This document shows positions 1 to 7,773 of a stretch of DNA of 10,179 nt, piece after piece; within the stretch, counting starts at the first letter, position 1, and the number at the start of each line of letters is the position of its first letter. The notes under the pieces are model-generated. The model worked only from the letters and a program-made list of their open reading frames with translations, ran no database searches and was not told the origin of the DNA. Position numbers and translations under genes: made by a program. The stretch is from Pseudomonadota bacterium. Its GTDB lineage: Bacteria > Pseudomonadota > Alphaproteobacteria > Micropepsales > Micropepsaceae. The stretch spans positions 1-10,179 of the forward strand of contig JAKAVI010000068.1 of the NCBI GenBank assembly GCA_021817355.1, written 5' to 3'.

Positions 1-1614
1 GCTCCTGGCCTGCATCTGTTGGCAGCCGTGCGCCCCCTTAAGAGCGGGCGCACGGCATGGTGGTTCACGCCAAGCCTTGCCGCCATCGCCACAACGTCAC
101 GGGTCGAGGCGCCACCGGCCAGCAGCCCGACCAACCTCTTTGCCGACGCTCCGATCGGGATGGCACAAGCCAGTGCCGATGGCGTCATTCGCACCAGCAA
201 TGCGGCGTTCCATGCGTTTTTTGGCGGCGCGGTGGATGGCCGTAGCCTCGAGGCGCTCATCGAGCCGTCCGACCAAGGCGCGGTACGTGCACTCCTCGCC
301 GCCGCGCAGGCCGGCGACAGCCGGCCTGCGCCAACCGAAATTCGCGTTGCCGGCCAGCACGAACGCATGGGCGAACTGTTTGCCTGTCGCCAGAACGAAA
401 GCCATGTCACGCTCTATCTGATCGACATTTCACAACAAAAGGCCCTCGAACTGCGCTTCGCGCAAAGTCAAAAGATGGAGGCTGTCGGTCAGCTTGCCGG
501 TGGCGTCGCCCATGATTTCAACAACCACCTGACCGTCATCATCGGCAGTTCCGAACTCCTGATGATGCGCCATAGCGCCGGCGATCCCTCGTTCAACGAG
601 ATCAATGAAATCCACCAGAACGCCTTGCGCGCCGCGGCCCTCGTCAGCCAGCTTCTCGCCTTCTCGCGCAAGCAGACATTGCAACCCAAACTCCTGTCCT
701 TGCGGGATGTCCTCGGCGAAGTGGCAGTGATGCTGCGCCGGCTGCTGCGCGAAGGCATCGAACTGAAGCTCGAGCACGGCGCCCAGCTGTGGTCCGTTCA
801 TGCCGACGAAACCCAGATCTCCAACGCCATCATCAACCTCGTCGTCAACGCCCGTGATGCCATGCCCAAGGGCGGAACGGTGACCATCCGCACCTGCAAC
901 GAAACCATCACCAAGGCGGTGGCGATGGGCACCGGAGTGATGCCTGTCGGCGAGTATGTGCGCATCGATGTCGCCGATACCGGAACCGGTATCACCCCCG
1001 AGCTTCTGGGCAAGATCTTCGAACCGTTCTTCACCACCAAGCCTACGGGACAAGGCACCGGCCTTGGACTGGCCACGGTCTATGGCATCGTCAAACAGAC
1101 CGGCGGCTTCATCTCGGTCAACTCGGAAGTTGGCAAGGGCACCTGTTTTCGCATCTTCCTGCCGCGCTTTACCGGCGAAGCCCCCCAGCCGGCCCCGGCC
1201 GCGGCCGTTCCGGCCGATGTCACCGGCGCCGATACCATTCTGCTTGTCGAGGACGAAGATGCGGTACGCAGTTTTGCCGCCCGCGCCTTGCGCATGCGCG
1301 GCTATGAGGTGCTCGAGGCCATGGGTGGCGAAGAAGCTCTGGAAATCGTCAGAAAGCGCGCCGGCATCATCCATCTTCTCATCACCGATGTGGTGATGCC
1401 CAACATGGACGGACCAACCCTGGTGCGCGCCGTCAAGCGCCTCAAGCCGGACATCCGCGTCATCTTCATGTCGGGCTATGCGGAAGAGGCCTTCCGCCGC
1501 AACGAAGAAAACGCGGCCAATCTCCACTTCCTGCCTAAGCCCTTCGGCCTCAAACAGCTCGCCGCAAAGGTCAAGGAAGTGCTGTCATTGCCGGCACAGG
1601 GCGAACTGTCCTAA
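1..1614 (+). CDS. cckA: CckA-like hybrid sensor histidine kinase (5' end outside window)
   Basis: Hybrid histidine kinase that autophosphorylates on His and exchanges phosphate with its own receiver; in alphaproteobacteria CckA feeds ChpT and then CtrA/CpdR. Residues are numbered from the TTG at 19. A PAS-like segment spans about 40–135. The HisKA motif AHDFNN has the phospho-acceptor H165. The HATPase has the N box around N273/N277, G1 box DTGTGI at D320 and G2 box GQGTGLGLA at 344–352. The C-terminal receiver has E411/D412, phospho-acceptor D457 and K507. The segments [10 protein letters not shown] and [19 protein letters not shown] are, from memory of the family, very CckA-like. The reading frame is open to base 1, and the usual CckA N-terminal membrane segments and first PAS region are missing, so the gene most likely starts left of the window; the TTG at 19 has no visible ribosome site. 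The TAA at 1612–1614 overlaps the stop of the converging hydrolase gene. Confidence 0.87.
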   Translation, partial: APGLHLLAAVRPLKSGRTAWWFTPSLAAIATTSRVEAPPASSPTNLFADAPIGMAQASADGVIRTSNAAFHAFFGGAVDGRSLEALIEPSDQGAVRALLAAAQAGDSRPAPTEIRVAGQHERMGELFACRQNESHVTLYLIDISQQKALELRFAQSQKMEAVGQLAGGVAHDFNNHLTVIIGSSELLMMRHSAGDPSFNEINEIHQNALRAAALVSQLLAFSRKQTLQPKLLSLRDVLGEVAVMLRRLLREGIELKLEHGAQLWSVHADETQISNAIINLVVNARDAMPKGGTVTIRTCNETITKAVAMGTGVMPVGEYVRIDVADTGTGITPELLGKIFEPFFTTKPTGQGTGLGLATVYGIVKQTGGFISVNSEVGKGTCFRIFLPRFTGEAPQPAPAAAVPADVTGADTILLVEDEDAVRSFAARALRMRGYEVLEAMGGEEALEIVRKRAGIIHLLITDVVMPNMDGPTLVRAVKRLKPDIRVIFMSGYAEEAFRRNEENAANLHFLPKPFGLKQLAAKVKEVLSLPAQGELS

Positions 1615-2414
1615 ACCGCGCGCCCGTCCGGCTGCGACGCCTCGGCGTCGGCATGAAGACGGCTCAGCCAGAACAGAGTTTGCGCCACCAGTTTTTCCCA
1701 GCCTGGCTCGAGGAGCAGCCAATGGGAGGCGCCCTTGAGCTCACGATACTGAGCCCGTCCGCGATAGCGCCGCGCAATGTGGCGCACCGTGCCGGTGGGC
1801 GTAATCGGATCCTGGCTCCCTGATACACACATGATCGGGCAGGCCACATGACGCGCATCCACAAAGGAGGCGCGCGACAGATCGAAGGGCCAATGCAGAA
1901 TTTCGAACATGGCAAGACCGGATTCGGGAACCAGACGCGCCAGCGTGCCCGCGCGCTGATCAGGCTCAAGACCGTCCAGTCCACAGGCGGCGAGCCAGCG
2001 GTCCGGACGTAGCGGCCGGCGCCAGAAATCGCCTGCCAGAAACAGCGCCTGCGCACTCAGAAGCTCAAACAGGCTCGATGGCCAGACGCCCCAGGGCGCA
2101 ACCGGCGCAAGCAGGATGAGAGCGCGGGCCTTGCCACGGGCGGCCAGCATCTGCGCCAGGAGCCCGCCCATCGAATGGCCTATGAGCACCGGCAGATCGT
2201 CGAGACCGTCGATCAGGCGACCAAGATCCTCGGCATAATCGAGGATGCCGAGCTTGCCGAGCAGGGCAGGATCGGCAGCCGCCCCGTGATGACGCAGGTC
2301 CGGCGTCAACACAGGATAGCCGGCGTCGCCAAAGCGTCGCGCCCAACCCTCAAAGATCCAGCCACCGCAGAAGGCGCCGTGGATCATGACAACGGGCGGT
2401 TTGGCTGCGCTCAT
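1611..2414 (-). CDS. alpha/beta hydrolase, substrate unknown
   Basis: A 267-residue alpha/beta-hydrolase-fold protein with no signal peptide or membrane segment, so probably cytoplasmic. An oxyanion-hole motif HGAFCGGW lies at 12–19, the nucleophile elbow GHSMGG puts the catalytic serine at S81, the acid is probably D202 (GSQDPITP) and the base H231 (GASHW). The region at about 108–190 looks like a cap domain. The sequence supports an esterase, lipase or lactonase-like hydrolase, but nothing fixes the substrate. Its ATG overlaps the TGA of rppH in an ATGA, and there is no clear Shine-Dalgarno sequence, so it is probably translated by coupling to rppH as the last gene of the minus-strand cluster. 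Its TAG (1613–1611) overlaps the TAA of the opposing kinase gene. Confidence 0.88.
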   Translation of the reverse strand: MSAAKPPVVMIHGAFCGGWIFEGWARRFGDAGYPVLTPDLRHHGAAADPALLGKLGILDYAEDLGRLIDGLDDLPVLIGHSMGGLLAQMLAARGKARALILLAPVAPWGVWPSSLFELLSAQALFLAGDFWRRPLRPDRWLAACGLDGLEPDQRAGTLARLVPESGLAMFEILHWPFDLSRASFVDARHVACPIMCVSGSQDPITPTGTVRHIARRYRGRAQYRELKGASHWLLLEPGWEKLVAQTLFWLSRLHADAEASQPDGRAV

Positions 2415-2923
2415 GGCCGGGCGAAGGCAAGATCCCGAAACTCCGCGATCACCTGATTATAGATGTCGCGCTTGAACGGTACGATGAGCCGCGGCAGCGC
2501 CTCCATGGCCAGCCATTTCCATTCGGCGAATTCTGGCACCTGCGTGGCCACATTGATGTCGCTGTCCTCGCCCGTAAAACGCAGCGCCAGCCATTTCTGC
2601 CGCTGCCCGCGATAGCGTCCATGCAGGGCCACACCAAGCAGATGCACCGGCAGGTCGTAGCAGAGCCAGCCAGGATGTTCGCGCAGCACCTCGGCCTTGT
2701 CGGTACCGACCTCTTCCTTCAGCTCGCGCAGCGCTGCCGCGCGCGGGTTCTCGCCATCGTCTATCCCGCCCTGGGGCATCTGCCAGCCTTCCACGGTCTG
2801 CTCAATGCGCCGCCCGACAAACACGAGGCCCTCGCGATTGATCAGCATGATGCCGACGCAGGGCCGATAGGGCAGATCTTCGTGTCGCAACACGTGCCCG
2901 GAGCGAATGGGATGGCGGGACAT
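2411..2923 (-). CDS. rppH: RNA pyrophosphohydrolase RppH (Nudix)
   Basis: Nudix hydrolase that removes pyrophosphate from the 5' end of triphosphorylated RNA, opening mRNA to RNase E-type decay; some alphaproteobacterial members were first described as dinucleoside polyphosphate hydrolases. Counting from the ATG at 2923 it has 170 residues. The N-terminal segment YRPCVGIMLIN and GWQMPQGGID are typical of the RppH/IalA group. The full Nudix box (G-x5-E-x7-RE-x2-EE-x-G) runs from G52 to T74, with the metal-binding glutamates at E67, E70 and E71. A GTG directly before the ATG (2926) is an alternative start one codon longer. The upstream deacetylase gene ends in TGA overlapping this start (GTGATG), and no good ribosome site is seen, so coupling is likely. 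Family and length match well. Confidence 0.95.
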   Translation of the reverse strand: MSRHPIRSGHVLRHEDLPYRPCVGIMLINREGLVFVGRRIEQTVEGWQMPQGGIDDGENPRAAALRELKEEVGTDKAEVLREHPGWLCYDLPVHLLGVALHGRYRGQRQKWLALRFTGEDSDINVATQVPEFAEWKWLAMEALPRLIVPFKRDIYNQVIAEFRDLAFARP

Positions 2924-4020
2924 CACGGCCGTCTGTTCAGGGATTCGCCGTCAACTATGGACGATGCGGGCACCAGAACAAAGCCCCGTCCGCGCAGTCC
3001 CCTCGCCCAAGCCGCAATATGCGTGAGGGTCACCGGATGGACTGAGCCCGTTCCCACCGCTTCGCCCGCATGCCGGGCAAGACTTTCCAGTTCCGTCAGA
3101 CGTTGGTCAATTGCCGCCGGCGCCGCCACCGCGTCAAGACGCAGGTCGCTTCTGACATAGGGTGCCTTCAGCTGACGCGCCACAACTTGCGCCAGCCCAG
3201 CTTTGGAACTGTCAAAAAACATCAGTCCGCGACTGGCCAGAAAGCTCAGCACTGGCTCCACGGCGAGCGGCTCCGCGAGGAAGCGCCCCCCCATCAGATT
3301 GGTAACACCGACATAGCCGGTTACCCGGGTCAGTGACCATTTGAGCCGGGCAAGATTGTCATCGGCGCTGAGGCTGGGGCGCAAGGAGTGGGGCCCGGCG
3401 TCGCTGTCGGGAAAATTCCGCGGTTCCATGGGCACCTCCAGTAGCACCTCATGGCCCTTGCGCCGCGCCAGACGCAGCCAATGGCCCGTTCTGGCCCCAT
3501 AGGGGACAAAGGCAAGGGTCACTGCGGGCGGCAGCTCATCGATGGCGGCAAGGGTTGCATGCCCGTCAAGGCCTAGTCCGGTAATGACAATGGCGATCTT
3601 GATGCCGCGCTTTGCTCCATACGCCGGGGCATAGGCGCTGAGAGGGGTCCGCCCGTCGGCGGCAATTCTGGGCAAAGGCCCTTCGGGCGTGTTTTCGATC
3701 AGCGCCGGATCGGCAACCAGTGCCTTGCCGGCATAGACCGGATGGGTGGGCTCTGGCGGCAGGCTCGCAGCCCCCACCGCAGCTACCGCGGCCGGTGCAG
3801 TGGGTGGTGGTGGCACCGGGGCCACTGCTGCTGGCGTGAGCGCAAGGCTGACACGGGCGAGCGGCGGTGCCGGAGGATGCCCGAAAAGGGCGATGGCCAG
3901 AACCAGCGCCCCCAGCACGGCAATGCTGGCAAGAACGGCCAGAACCAGAGGATGAAGGAAGCTGCTGGCAGTGGCATGGCGCTCTAACGGCGCATCCTCG
4001 TGTTGACTGCGCAAGGCCAT
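2923..4020 (-). CDS. divergent polysaccharide deacetylase family protein (YibQ/DUF610-like)
   Basis: A 365-residue protein with a short cytoplasmic N-terminus, one membrane segment at about 25–46, a proline/alanine-rich spacer at about 50–100, and a periplasmic domain at about 140–355 matching the divergent polysaccharide deacetylase family (PF04748): IAIVITGLG, VTLAFVPYG, GHEVLLEVPMEP, NLMGGRF and LMFFDSS in the expected order. The family has a NodB-like fold and sits with envC and ctp genes in many Proteobacteria, pointing to an envelope role, but its biochemical activity is not settled. Here T147 (in VITGLG) and L242 (in NLMGG) sit where many family members have Asp (DDLG) and His (NHMGS), so metal-dependent catalysis is doubtful. 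The ATG at 4020 is preceded by a weak GGAAG site. The gap to the upstream protease gene is 157 nt. Confidence 0.87.
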   Translation of the reverse strand: MALRSQHEDAPLERHATASSFLHPLVLAVLASIAVLGALVLAIALFGHPPAPPLARVSLALTPAAVAPVPPPPTAPAAVAAVGAASLPPEPTHPVYAGKALVADPALIENTPEGPLPRIAADGRTPLSAYAPAYGAKRGIKIAIVITGLGLDGHATLAAIDELPPAVTLAFVPYGARTGHWLRLARRKGHEVLLEVPMEPRNFPDSDAGPHSLRPSLSADDNLARLKWSLTRVTGYVGVTNLMGGRFLAEPLAVEPVLSFLASRGLMFFDSSKAGLAQVVARQLKAPYVRSDLRLDAVAAPAAIDQRLTELESLARHAGEAVGTGSVHPVTLTHIAAWARGLRGRGFVLVPASSIVDGESLNRRP

Positions 4021-4177
4021 GACCCACTTCCAGGCTGGTGGTTACCGGGGAGTTTAGCGCTCCTGGCGCGTCCAGCCAGCCGCCCAGGCTGCAAAAAATC
4101 GTTCCGCCATGTCTTCCCGGGACGGCCGGCGGGCAGGAGCGGGCGCACAAGCCCGCACCGTTGCGCCTTCGTATCCC
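4021..4177. other. 157-nt gap between S41 protease and deacetylase genes
   Basis: The largest gap inside the minus-strand cluster. It contains a perfect 6-bp stem with a 6-nt loop (GCGGGC at 4139–4144, GCCCGC at 4151–4156), but no T-run follows it on the minus strand. A T6 run (minus strand, around 4092–4097) has no strong stem before it. I found no convincing -35/-10 pair facing the deacetylase. An attenuator, processing site or weak internal promoter is possible but unsupported. Confidence 0.4.
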
Positions 4178-5500
4178 TCAGTCCTGCCGCGCCGGCTTGT
4201 TCAGCATCATCGGCTTGGTGGTGAGGAAGGAAATTGTCTTGCGTCCGCGCAGAAGATCAAGCGCGTATTCAAGCTGGAAGTCCTTGTAGGTTTTGCCAGG
4301 GGCCGGGCGGATCACCGGGATCGCGTGCTCCTCTTCCGGATTCTGCTCGGCCAGATGACCCGGCAGGTCGACCTCATGCGGGCGCTCGATGGCCGGCAGC
4401 TCCTTGTCGGATTCCGCAACGGCGATATCCGGCTGGATCCCGGTGTCCTGGATCGAATGACCGGAGGGGGTGTAGTAGCGCGCCGTGGTCAGCCGCAGCG
4501 CACCACCGCCATTGCCGAGCGGGATGATGGTCTGCACCGAACCTTTGCCGAACGAGGTCATGCCAAGGATGATGGCGCGCTTGTTGTCCTGAAGGGCGCC
4601 CGACACGATTTCTGCCGCGCTCGCCGTGCCGCCATTGATCAGCACAATGATGGGCTTGCCATCCATGATGTCGCCGGGATGGGCGTCGAAGCGTTGGGTG
4701 TCCTCGGGATGACGGCCGCGGGTGGAGACAATCTCGCCGGAGTTGAGCATGTCATCGGAGACGCGAATGGCCTGATCAAGCAGTCCGCCCGGATTGTTAC
4801 GCAAATCAAGGATGTAGCCCTCGATGCGCGACGGTCCGATCTCTTTCTTCAATGAGGCGACAGCCTTGCGCAGACCAGCATCGGTGCGCTCATTGAAGGC
4901 TGTCAGGCGGATATAACCGATATCACCTTCACGATGCCAGCGCACGCTGTCGACCTTTACGACCGCGCGCGTCATGGTCACGTTGAACGGCTTCTTCATG
5001 CCACGGCGCAGGATCGTGACAGTTATCTTGGACCCCACCGGACCGCGCATCTTGTCGATCGCCGCGTTCAGATCCAGGCCCTCGATGGGAACACCGTTGA
5101 CCGCAGCAATATAGTCGCCTGGTTTGATGCCGGCCTTCGCCGCAGGCGTGCCATCGATCGGAGAGATCACCTTGATCAGCCCGTCCTGCATCGTCACTTC
5201 GATGCCAAGGCCGCCAAACTGGCCGCGGGTCTGGATCTGCATGTCGGAAAACGACTTCGCATCCATGTAGCCAGAATGGGGATCAAGTGACGACACCATG
5301 CCCTGAATGGCGTAGTCGATCAGCTTTCTGTCGGAGACCGGTGTGACATAGTCGGCCCGCACCCGCTCGAACGCCTGCGAAAACAGATCGAGCTGGCGAT
5401 AGGCATCGTGACTGCTGGCACCCATGGCAACTGGAAACAGCCACAGCGCTGTGGCAAATCCAACCGCCATGCACGCACCGCCAAACAAAATACGCTTCAT
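4178..5500 (-). CDS. ctpA: S41 family C-terminal processing protease (CtpA type)
   Basis: Periplasmic serine protease of the carboxy-terminal-processing family, which trims or degrades envelope proteins, including peptidoglycan-hydrolase regulators in several bacteria. Counting from the ATG at 5500 it has 440 residues. Residues 1–28 form a signal peptide or anchor (KR, then a hydrophobic stretch to VAMGA). A PDZ domain spans about 96–168 (GGLGIEV to VTILRRG), followed by the S41 core with GYILDLRNNPGG. The catalytic Ser/Lys dyad is S294 (GGTASAAEI) and K319 (SFGKGSVQ), with the 25-residue spacing usual in this family. The frame extends 12 codons further upstream to 5536, but the 5500 start is preferred: it begins the signal peptide, overlaps the envC stop as ATGA, and has GGAAGG ten bases upstream. 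Partner envC lies immediately upstream. Confidence 0.95.
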   Translation of the reverse strand: MKRILFGGACMAVGFATALWLFPVAMGASSHDAYRQLDLFSQAFERVRADYVTPVSDRKLIDYAIQGMVSSLDPHSGYMDAKSFSDMQIQTRGQFGGLGIEVTMQDGLIKVISPIDGTPAAKAGIKPGDYIAAVNGVPIEGLDLNAAIDKMRGPVGSKITVTILRRGMKKPFNVTMTRAVVKVDSVRWHREGDIGYIRLTAFNERTDAGLRKAVASLKKEIGPSRIEGYILDLRNNPGGLLDQAIRVSDDMLNSGEIVSTRGRHPEDTQRFDAHPGDIMDGKPIIVLINGGTASAAEIVSGALQDNKRAIILGMTSFGKGSVQTIIPLGNGGGALRLTTARYYTPSGHSIQDTGIQPDIAVAESDKELPAIERPHEVDLPGHLAEQNPEEEHAIPVIRPAPGKTYKDFQLEYALDLLRGRKTISFLTTKPMMLNKPARQD

Positions 5501-6831
5501 GATTTTTTCGCCTTCCGAAAACCAGATTCCAGCCACGGCAGCGGGCTCAGCGCACGCAGGCCATGACGCAATTCGATATAGAGCGGATCGTGTTCCCGTC
5601 CTTTGGGCATGGTGCCGAGGGGCTCTCCCATCAGCACGCCATCACCGACGCGCACACTCACCTTACCCAAACCCGCCAGCACCAGATCGTAGCCGTCGCC
5701 CAATTCCAAGATCAACACTTGACCGGTACGCTGATAGGGACCTGCGAACAACACCCGCCCATCGGCGGGTGCGACGACCTCTGCCCCCGCGGCGCTGAGA
5801 AAGCTGAGCCCCGGCGCCTGTGTTCCACCAACACCGGCCCCGGGCATGGCGCCGCGGACCATCTCACCTACCACGGGCCAGGCCAGCGCGCCACGACGTG
5901 GCACAAAGGTAAGGTGCGGGCCAGCCGAAGCTTTGGCGGGATCTCGGCGCGCCGCGGCCCGCAGCAAAGCCACCTTGTTCAGCAACTGGCCAAGATCCTC
6001 TGCCTGACGCGCGATCACCGCGTACTTTGCAGCGAGTGTCGCATACCGGGCTGCAGCTGTATCGGCCTCGCCCTGCTTTGTCGCGAGAAGTTGATCAAGA
6101 CGGGCGCGGGCCTCGTGCAGGGCGCGCGAGGTGGCCATGCTCTGGGTGCGGCGGCGAATGAGCTCTGCCTGGGTCCTGCGCAGGAGTTCAAGCTGGCGGG
6201 CAAGCGCTGCTGCCGCCCCGTAGAGCCGCGGCAGCGAGGCACCCAAAAGCATAGCCTGCCGGGCCGACACCAGTGCATCGGACGCCGAAATCGCCAGCAC
6301 CGGCGGAGCGTCGTGTTGCAAACGCTCGAGGAGGGCAAGGAGCCTTGTGACCTGCACCCGCTCGCGGCCAAAGCGCGCCGCGAGCTGCTGCCGGCGCAGG
6401 CTGAGCGCCGCGATCCTCTGCCCAAGTTGGGCTTTCTGCGCCTCGAGCTGCTGCACCCGGCTGGCCGTGAGGATCAGCTTCTGGCGCAAACTGTCGGCCT
6501 CGGCCGTCAGCCGCGCCGACGTGATCTTAGCGGTCTTCAGCCTCGGCCTGACTTTTTCGACTTCCCCTGCAAGCGCCCGGTAGCGAACCTCGCTGGAGGG
6601 CAGGGTGGCAAAGCTGGCGGCGGGAACTGCCTTCGAAAGATCCGGGATGTCGGTCAGCGATGGGCGCGGGCCTGCGCCCTTTTGGCGCGGTGCGGCCCCT
6701 GCGGCCGGGTGTGTCACAAGCGGAGCGATGAACAGCGCCGCCGCCAAAAGACCGGCCAGCCCGGTCGGCGTCAGGGCCAGGGCCTTGTGGCCCCTTTGCG
6801 CGTTTGCACCATCACCTTCGACAAGAGGCAA
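5497..6831 (-). CDS. envC: murein hydrolase activator, EnvC-like (degenerate M23/LytM)
   Basis: A 444-residue periplasmic protein. A hydrophobic export signal spans about 17–46 after an R/H/K-containing N-terminus; coiled-coil-like, Ala/Leu/Gln/Arg-rich helices cover about 80–172 and 205–295; a LytM/M23 domain runs from about 317 to 434 (LAWPVVGEM, VVAPADGRVLFAGPY, PLYIELRHG, SPLPWL). EnvC proteins activate septal N-acetylmuramoyl-L-alanine amidases rather than cutting peptidoglycan. That fits here: the HxH zinc motif of active M23 enzymes is P416-L-Y418, and the usual upstream His/Asp ligands are also absent. The only sensible start is TTG at 6831, six bases after the gpmA stop; AAAGGG (minus strand, 6847–6842) ten bases upstream may serve as ribosome site. 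The gene is in the same frame as gpmA, separated by its TGA. The ctpA start overlaps its stop. Confidence 0.92.
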   Translation of the reverse strand: MPLVEGDGANAQRGHKALALTPTGLAGLLAAALFIAPLVTHPAAGAAPRQKGAGPRPSLTDIPDLSKAVPAASFATLPSSEVRYRALAGEVEKVRPRLKTAKITSARLTAEADSLRQKLILTASRVQQLEAQKAQLGQRIAALSLRRQQLAARFGRERVQVTRLLALLERLQHDAPPVLAISASDALVSARQAMLLGASLPRLYGAAAALARQLELLRRTQAELIRRRTQSMATSRALHEARARLDQLLATKQGEADTAAARYATLAAKYAVIARQAEDLGQLLNKVALLRAAARRDPAKASAGPHLTFVPRRGALAWPVVGEMVRGAMPGAGVGGTQAPGLSFLSAAGAEVVAPADGRVLFAGPYQRTGQVLILELGDGYDLVLAGLGKVSVRVGDGVLMGEPLGTMPKGREHDPLYIELRHGLRALSPLPWLESGFRKAKKS

Positions 6832-6837
6832 GCTCTG

Positions 6838-7599
6838 TCAGCCCTTTGCTGTCTGCGCCTTGACGGCCGCAATCTTGGCCGCAAGCTCCTTTTCATCGCC
6901 CAGATAGCGCGTGCTCACGCAGCGCAAATCACCGTCGAGATGATAGAGCTTGGGCACGCCGGTCGGAATATTGACGTCTGCAATGGCATCATCGCTGATG
7001 CCTTCCAGATGTTTCAGCAAGGCCCGCAGCGAATTGCCATGGGCAGCAATCAGCACCCGCCGGCCGGCCAGCAGCTCTGGCACGATGACATCGTCCCAGT
7101 AGGGCAGCACCCGCGTCAGCACATCCTTGAGGCACTCTCCGCGCGGCATTTCCGCCGCGCTGATATGGGCATAGCGGGGATCCCGCCCCGGATAATCTTC
7201 CGATTGAAGCGTCACCTTGGGCGGCGGCACATCATAGGAGCGGCGCCACAGATGCACCTGTTCGGCACCAAATTCCTCAACCGCACGCTTCTTGTCCTGT
7301 CCGGTGAGCGCCCCATAGTGCCGCTCGTTGAGCCGCCAGTGCTTGAATTCAGGGATCCACATCTGATCGAGCTGTTCGAGGGCGAACCACAAGGTGCGGA
7401 TGGCCCGCGTCTGCATCGAGGTAAAGGCCACATCAAAGTGCAGGCCGGCCTCTCGCAATAGCATGCCGGCCCGGCGGGCCTCCTCTTCGCCCTGCGCGGT
7501 CAGATTGACGTCGCGCCAGCCGGTAAACAGGTTGAGTTTGTTCCACTCGCTCTCGCCGTGGCGCAGCAAGACGAGCTGGGCATCATGATCCTGTCGCAA
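6838..7599 (-). CDS. gpmA: 2,3-bisphosphoglycerate-dependent phosphoglycerate mutase
   Basis: Cytosolic glycolytic and gluconeogenic enzyme interconverting 3-phosphoglycerate and 2-phosphoglycerate through a phosphohistidine. At 253 residues it matches the usual dPGM length of about 250. Key residues are at the expected spacing: RHGESEWN with phospho-acceptor H14, LNERHYG with E92/R93, and AAHGNSLRAL with H187, each offset by three from the E. coli numbering as I recall it. FTGWRDVNLT and TSMQTRAIRTL are family hallmarks. The start is TTG at 7599; no in-frame ATG lies nearby, and a strong purine-rich ribosome site AAGGGAAGGA (minus strand, 7616–7607) stands seven bases upstream. It is the first gene of the minus-strand cluster, six bases before envC, with a sigma-70-like promoter just upstream. 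Confidence 0.97.
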   Translation of the reverse strand: MRQDHDAQLVLLRHGESEWNKLNLFTGWRDVNLTAQGEEEARRAGMLLREAGLHFDVAFTSMQTRAIRTLWFALEQLDQMWIPEFKHWRLNERHYGALTGQDKKRAVEEFGAEQVHLWRRSYDVPPPKVTLQSEDYPGRDPRYAHISAAEMPRGECLKDVLTRVLPYWDDVIVPELLAGRRVLIAAHGNSLRALLKHLEGISDDAIADVNIPTGVPKLYHLDGDLRCVSTRYLGDEKELAAKIAAVKAQTAKG

Positions 7600-7606
7600 C
7601 GAAACA

Positions 7607-7616
7607 TCCTTCCCTT
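7607..7616 (-). promoter_or_regulatory. ribosome binding site deciding the gpmA TTG start
   Basis: Minus-strand AAGGGAAGGA, seven bases before TTG 7599. It also contains an ATG just after it in another frame (7609–7607), but that frame does not encode the mutase, so this site supports the unusual TTG start. Confidence 0.7.
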
Positions 7617-7629
7617 GAGGCGGTGGCGC

Positions 7630-7659
7630 AAAATAGGTGCAACGGGCTTGATCTGTCCA
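7630..7659 (-). promoter_or_regulatory. candidate sigma-70-type promoter for the gpmA–envC–ctpA cluster
   Basis: On the minus strand TGGACA (7659–7654, 5 of 6 to TTGACA) is separated by 18 bases from TATTTT (7635–7630, 4 of 6 to TATAAT). Transcription would begin near 7623, giving a leader of about 24 bases holding the strong gpmA ribosome site. This is a match by eye; alphaproteobacterial housekeeping promoters are often weaker than consensus. Confidence 0.45.
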
Positions 7660-7773
7660 CGTTGCAAAGTCGCTGCCGGCGGGCCCCGGAGTGCGACCGC
7701 AAAGCCGCAGCCTCGCATCTGGATCGCCCTTACCCTGCCTGAGACGACCCTGGCCGCCACCTCGCCCGTAACT

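Noticed and set aside
34..46. Single TTAA near the left edge as a CtrA box
   Set aside because: There is no second TTAA at 7-base spacing, and it lies in coding sequence of the kinase.
430..1527. A 365-residue open frame opposite the kinase gene
   Set aside because: Gly/Asp/Ala-rich shadow of the conserved HisKA, HATPase and receiver domains, with no start signal or family motif.
4139..4156. Hairpin GCGGGC/GCCCGC as a terminator of the S41 protease transcript
   Set aside because: No T-run follows on the minus strand and the stem is only six pairs, so it is not a supportable intrinsic terminator.
4109..4855. A 248-residue plus-strand frame opposite the S41 protease
   Set aside because: It lies opposite the catalytic core of the protease and has no recognisable motif.
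5500..5536. Longer N-terminus for the S41 protease (start at 5536)
   Set aside because: The additional 12 residues precede a proper signal peptide and overlap the end of envC; the 5500 ATG has a ribosome site and the ATGA overlap.
5563..7461. A 632-residue open frame on the plus strand, the longest in the window
   Set aside because: It lies wholly opposite envC and gpmA, which have clear family motifs and ribosome sites; its translation is Arg/Gly/His-rich with no recognisable domain. Long antisense frames are common in GC-rich genes.
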